Of a DNA stretch of 34,734 bases, positions 32,659 through 34,734 are shown in pieces (the stretch's first letter is position 1; every line of letters begins with the position of its first letter). Both the position numbers and the translations under genes were made by a program. The stretch covers positions 1-34,734 of the forward strand of contig DCDF01000018.1 of assembly GCA_002316295.1 (NCBI GenBank). Reading direction: 5' to 3'. The notes under the pieces were generated by a model. That model was given only the letters and a program-made list of their open reading frames with translations. It did no database searches and had not been told where the DNA came from. Origin of the DNA: Syntrophaceae bacterium UBA1062 (lineage in GTDB: Bacteria > Desulfobacterota > Desulfomonilia > UBA1062).

Positions 32659-33705
32659 ATGGCAGAAGCCGGGAACAAGGTTATGACGGCAAAGGAGGCG
32701 ATCAGCAGGTTCGTTCATGACGGAGATCACCTGGTGATCGGAAACTACACGGTCGGCACCTGTGCTGAGCTGGTGTTCGAGACCGTCAGGCAGCGCAAAA
32801 AGGGGTTGACGCTGTATTCACAGTCGGGCGTCTTCGATGTCGAGGTGCTGGTGGCGGGCGGTTGCGTGGACAAACTCGTGACCACCTATGTCTACCGGGC
32901 GGGCGGAAAGGAGGGAGGCTCGGCGGTGGAGCGAGCCCTGAAGGCCGGGACACTCCAGATGGAAGACTACACTAACTTCCAGTACAACGCCCGGCTGGTG
33001 GCCGGTATGCACGGGTTCACCTTCATGCAGGTCCTGGAGGGAGCCATGGTCACCGATCTGTTCAAGAAGCGTACGTTCATGGGCGAGGACAAATACCGGG
33101 TCATCACCTGTCCATACACCGGCAAGCAGGTTCTCACCGTCCCAGCCGCAAACCCGGACGTGTGCATCGTACACGTGCAGCGCTCGGACAAATTCGGCAA
33201 TGCCCAGTACTGGGGGGCCCTGGGCAGTGTCGCGGCAGCGGCCCTTGCCAGCAAGAGGATCATCGTGTCGTGCGAGGAGATAGTCGATCACGACATCATT
33301 AAGTCGAGCCCTCACCTGACCCTCATCCCCGCCTACCGGGTCGACGCCGTGGTCGAGGTCCCCTGGGGCGCGCACCCCACCGAGGTTCTGGGGTACTACA
33401 ATCTCGACCGGATGGCCTATGCGTTCTTTTTCCTCTCCGACATGACGGGAGACGGGCTCAAGGCATGGATGGACGAATGGGTCTACGGATGCTGCGACCG
33501 GCAGGCATATATGGACCATTATATGGCCAAGCACGGTTCTCACATGCTCGACATAATCCGCGCCAAGGCCTACTATTCCGCACCAGCGAACTACGGGGCG
33601 GCCTACGGATCGTGCTGGGACAACGAGGGCAGGGAGAGAACCATGGGGCTCACCATCGAAGAGATAGAGAAGGTTCTCGAGGAAAGGGGGTTGCTCTATG
33701 GCTAA
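32659..33705 (+). CDS. CoA-transferase subunit A (glutaconate CoA-transferase GctA-like)
   Basis: A 348-residue alpha subunit of a family I CoA-transferase. Motifs include MTAKEAISRFVHDGDHLVIGNY, GCVDKLVTTYVYRAGG and VQRSDKFGNAQYWGALG. It resembles the GctA group. A strong site (GGAGGAGGAAG) precedes ATG 32659. It overlaps the beta subunit gene by eight bases. The pair exchanges CoA between an acyl-CoA and a free acid; the exact acid (glutaconate, 3-oxoacid or aromatic acid) is not fixed by the sequence. It may cooperate with the acyl-CoA synthetase genes upstream. Confidence 0.88.
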   Translation: MAEAGNKVMTAKEAISRFVHDGDHLVIGNYTVGTCAELVFETVRQRKKGLTLYSQSGVFDVEVLVAGGCVDKLVTTYVYRAGGKEGGSAVERALKAGTLQMEDYTNFQYNARLVAGMHGFTFMQVLEGAMVTDLFKKRTFMGEDKYRVITCPYTGKQVLTVPAANPDVCIVHVQRSDKFGNAQYWGALGSVAAAALASKRIIVSCEEIVDHDIIKSSPHLTLIPAYRVDAVVEVPWGAHPTEVLGYYNLDRMAYAFFFLSDMTGDGLKAWMDEWVYGCCDRQAYMDHYMAKHGSHMLDIIRAKAYYSAPANYGAAYGSCWDNEGRERTMGLTIEEIEKVLEERGLLYG

Positions 33706-34519
33706 GAAATACACACTGGACGAATTGCTCATCATCACGGCCGCCCGGGAGATCAAGGACGGAGACCGCATCATCCTGGGGGTGGGGCTCCCTACCACGG
33801 CCGGGGCAATGGCCAAGGCTCTGCACGCCCCGAACGCAACGCTCATGATGGAATCGGGGATCATCGACTTCGAGCCTCTGGTGCCCCCGAACCACATCGC
33901 GGACGCCAATGCCTGCCGCGGGTTCTCGTATGCTACGGACCTGTTTTCGTCGTTCACCATGACCTACCGGGGATACGTGGATGTCTGTTTTTTGGGGGTG
34001 GCCCAGATCGACAGATTCGGCAACGTCAACACCACGGTCATCGGCGACTACTACAAACCTGATTTGAGGCTGCCCGGCTCGGGCGGCGCCTGTGATTTCC
34101 TGTCCTATGCAAAGCATACGGTGCTCACCATGCGCGGCGGCGAATTCGTCGAAAAGCTCGACTACTTCACCTCGCCGGGATACCTGGACGGAGGCGACAG
34201 CAGGGACAAGTCCGGTCTGTTTCCCAAGGGCTCCGGCCCATCCATGCTGCTGACCACCAAGGGGGTGTTCCGCTTCGATGCGGTGACCAAGGAGATGTAC
34301 CTGGCAAAGCTCCACCCCGGGGTGACCGTGGAGCAGGTGAAAAAGGACGTGCCCTGGGACCTGAAGGTGGCCGACGATCTCTCGACGACCGATGCCCCCA
34401 CGGATGCCGAGATCGATTTCATCCGGCGTTTCGCGCCGACAGAGTCGGTGGGGAGAAAGCTGATGTACGAGCTCGGCGTCACCAACGCCTTCAAAAAGGC
34501 CCAGGAACGGGGAAAATAA
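33698..34519 (+). CDS. CoA-transferase subunit B (GctB-like, catalytic)
   Basis: A 273-residue beta subunit. The motif MMESGIIDFEP contains Glu52, which matches the catalytic glutamate that forms the enzyme-CoA thioester in the GctB group. LPGSGGACDFLS is the conserved glycine-rich loop. ATG 33698 lies inside the end of the alpha gene (eight-base overlap), a sign of coupling. The length is typical for the family. Confidence 0.9.
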   Translation: MAKKYTLDELLIITAAREIKDGDRIILGVGLPTTAGAMAKALHAPNATLMMESGIIDFEPLVPPNHIADANACRGFSYATDLFSSFTMTYRGYVDVCFLGVAQIDRFGNVNTTVIGDYYKPDLRLPGSGGACDFLSYAKHTVLTMRGGEFVEKLDYFTSPGYLDGGDSRDKSGLFPKGSGPSMLLTTKGVFRFDAVTKEMYLAKLHPGVTVEQVKKDVPWDLKVADDLSTTDAPTDAEIDFIRRFAPTESVGRKLMYELGVTNAFKKAQERGK

Positions 34520-34734
34520 AAAGCTTGCTTCCGGTACGCCGGGGCGTGAAGGGCACGGACTTCTCGTTGAAGGCATGATCGCGCGCCTCAGGGCCTGCAG
34601 ACAATGCCCCGACGAACATGCAGGATGTGCCGTGCATCACGGCCCGGCGGCGCACCGGCCGATTCAGCCCTGCCGGCGGCAGCCGCAGGTCCGGGCGGAC
34701 CGTGAGACCCGGCCCCGGGTCACGATGCGGCTCG
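34520..34734. other. non-coding end of window, possible gene start
   Basis: A frame from ATG 34575 is open to the edge (MIARLRACRQCPDEHAGC, Cys-rich), but its ribosome-binding site is poor and the later part is Arg/Pro-rich. No call is made. No clear terminator follows the CoA-transferase. Confidence 0.2.

Noticed and set aside
1..34734. CRISPR array, tRNA, rRNA or prophage
   Set aside because: No regular spaced repeats, no tRNA T-arm consensus and no phage structural or integrase gene was seen on either strand.

Overview
The window is about 34.7 kb of high-GC, gene-dense bacterial chromosome. The gene set (chemoreceptor with a sigma-28-type promoter, HypA/HypB, Mla-type lipid transporter, glutaconate-CoA-transferase-like pair, NDP-forming acyl-CoA synthetase alpha subunits, B12-binding radical SAM enzyme, GH57 branching enzyme) suggests an anaerobic, motile, diderm bacterium, most like a Desulfobacterota (deltaproteobacterial) syntroph or sulfate reducer. 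This is inferred from gene content and not from a marker gene. No rRNA, tRNA, CRISPR array, phage gene or transposase gene was seen.

Layout. 1-2.4 kb: the tail of an unknown gene, a DUF1284 gene broken by an in-frame amber codon, and an alpha/beta-hydrolase lipoprotein. 2.9-5.6 kb: a six-TM chemoreceptor with a sigma-28-like promoter, convergent with an amidohydrolase. 6.1-8.3 kb: a PolX-N-terminus/HhH DNA-binding protein, convergent with a PQQ-type sugar dehydrogenase. 8.6-10.3 kb: six tandem small genes of the DUF2795 family, divided by a strong GNRA-loop terminator. 10.2-14.4 kb: a B12-binding radical SAM protein, a GH57 alpha-glucan branching enzyme and a zinc-dependent phospholipase C-like protein. 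14.6-18.4 kb: two ACD-alpha-type acyl-CoA synthetase subunits flanking a PadR regulator whose promoter -10 lies inside a 19-bp palindrome. 18.5-21.5 kb: a CBS-pair protein, a divergent YchF-like GTPase, a cupin and an SGNH hydrolase. 21.8-22.9 kb: hypA-hypB. 23.0-26.1 kb: a DUF4870 protein, then an overlapping set PA2779-like / C39 peptidase (PA2778-like) / TPR lipoprotein / AsmA-like (DUF748) protein. 26.3-28.8 kb: a metzincin-like lipoprotein, a YprB-type exonuclease and a perfect 28-bp-arm inverted repeat. 28.8-32.4 kb: an MlaE-MlaF-MlaD-PqiC-like lipid transport operon. 32.7-34.5 kb: a two-subunit CoA-transferase.

The PadR/acyl-CoA synthetase block and the CoA-transferase pair both handle acyl-CoA thioesters, consistent with fermentative or syntrophic organic-acid metabolism with energy saved through CoA thioesters. 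The metal-hydrogenase maturation genes fit the same lifestyle. The feature that best qualifies as an undescribed system is the six-member DUF2795 array: a domain of unknown function that has been amplified, diversified and kept intact with separate ribosome-binding sites.
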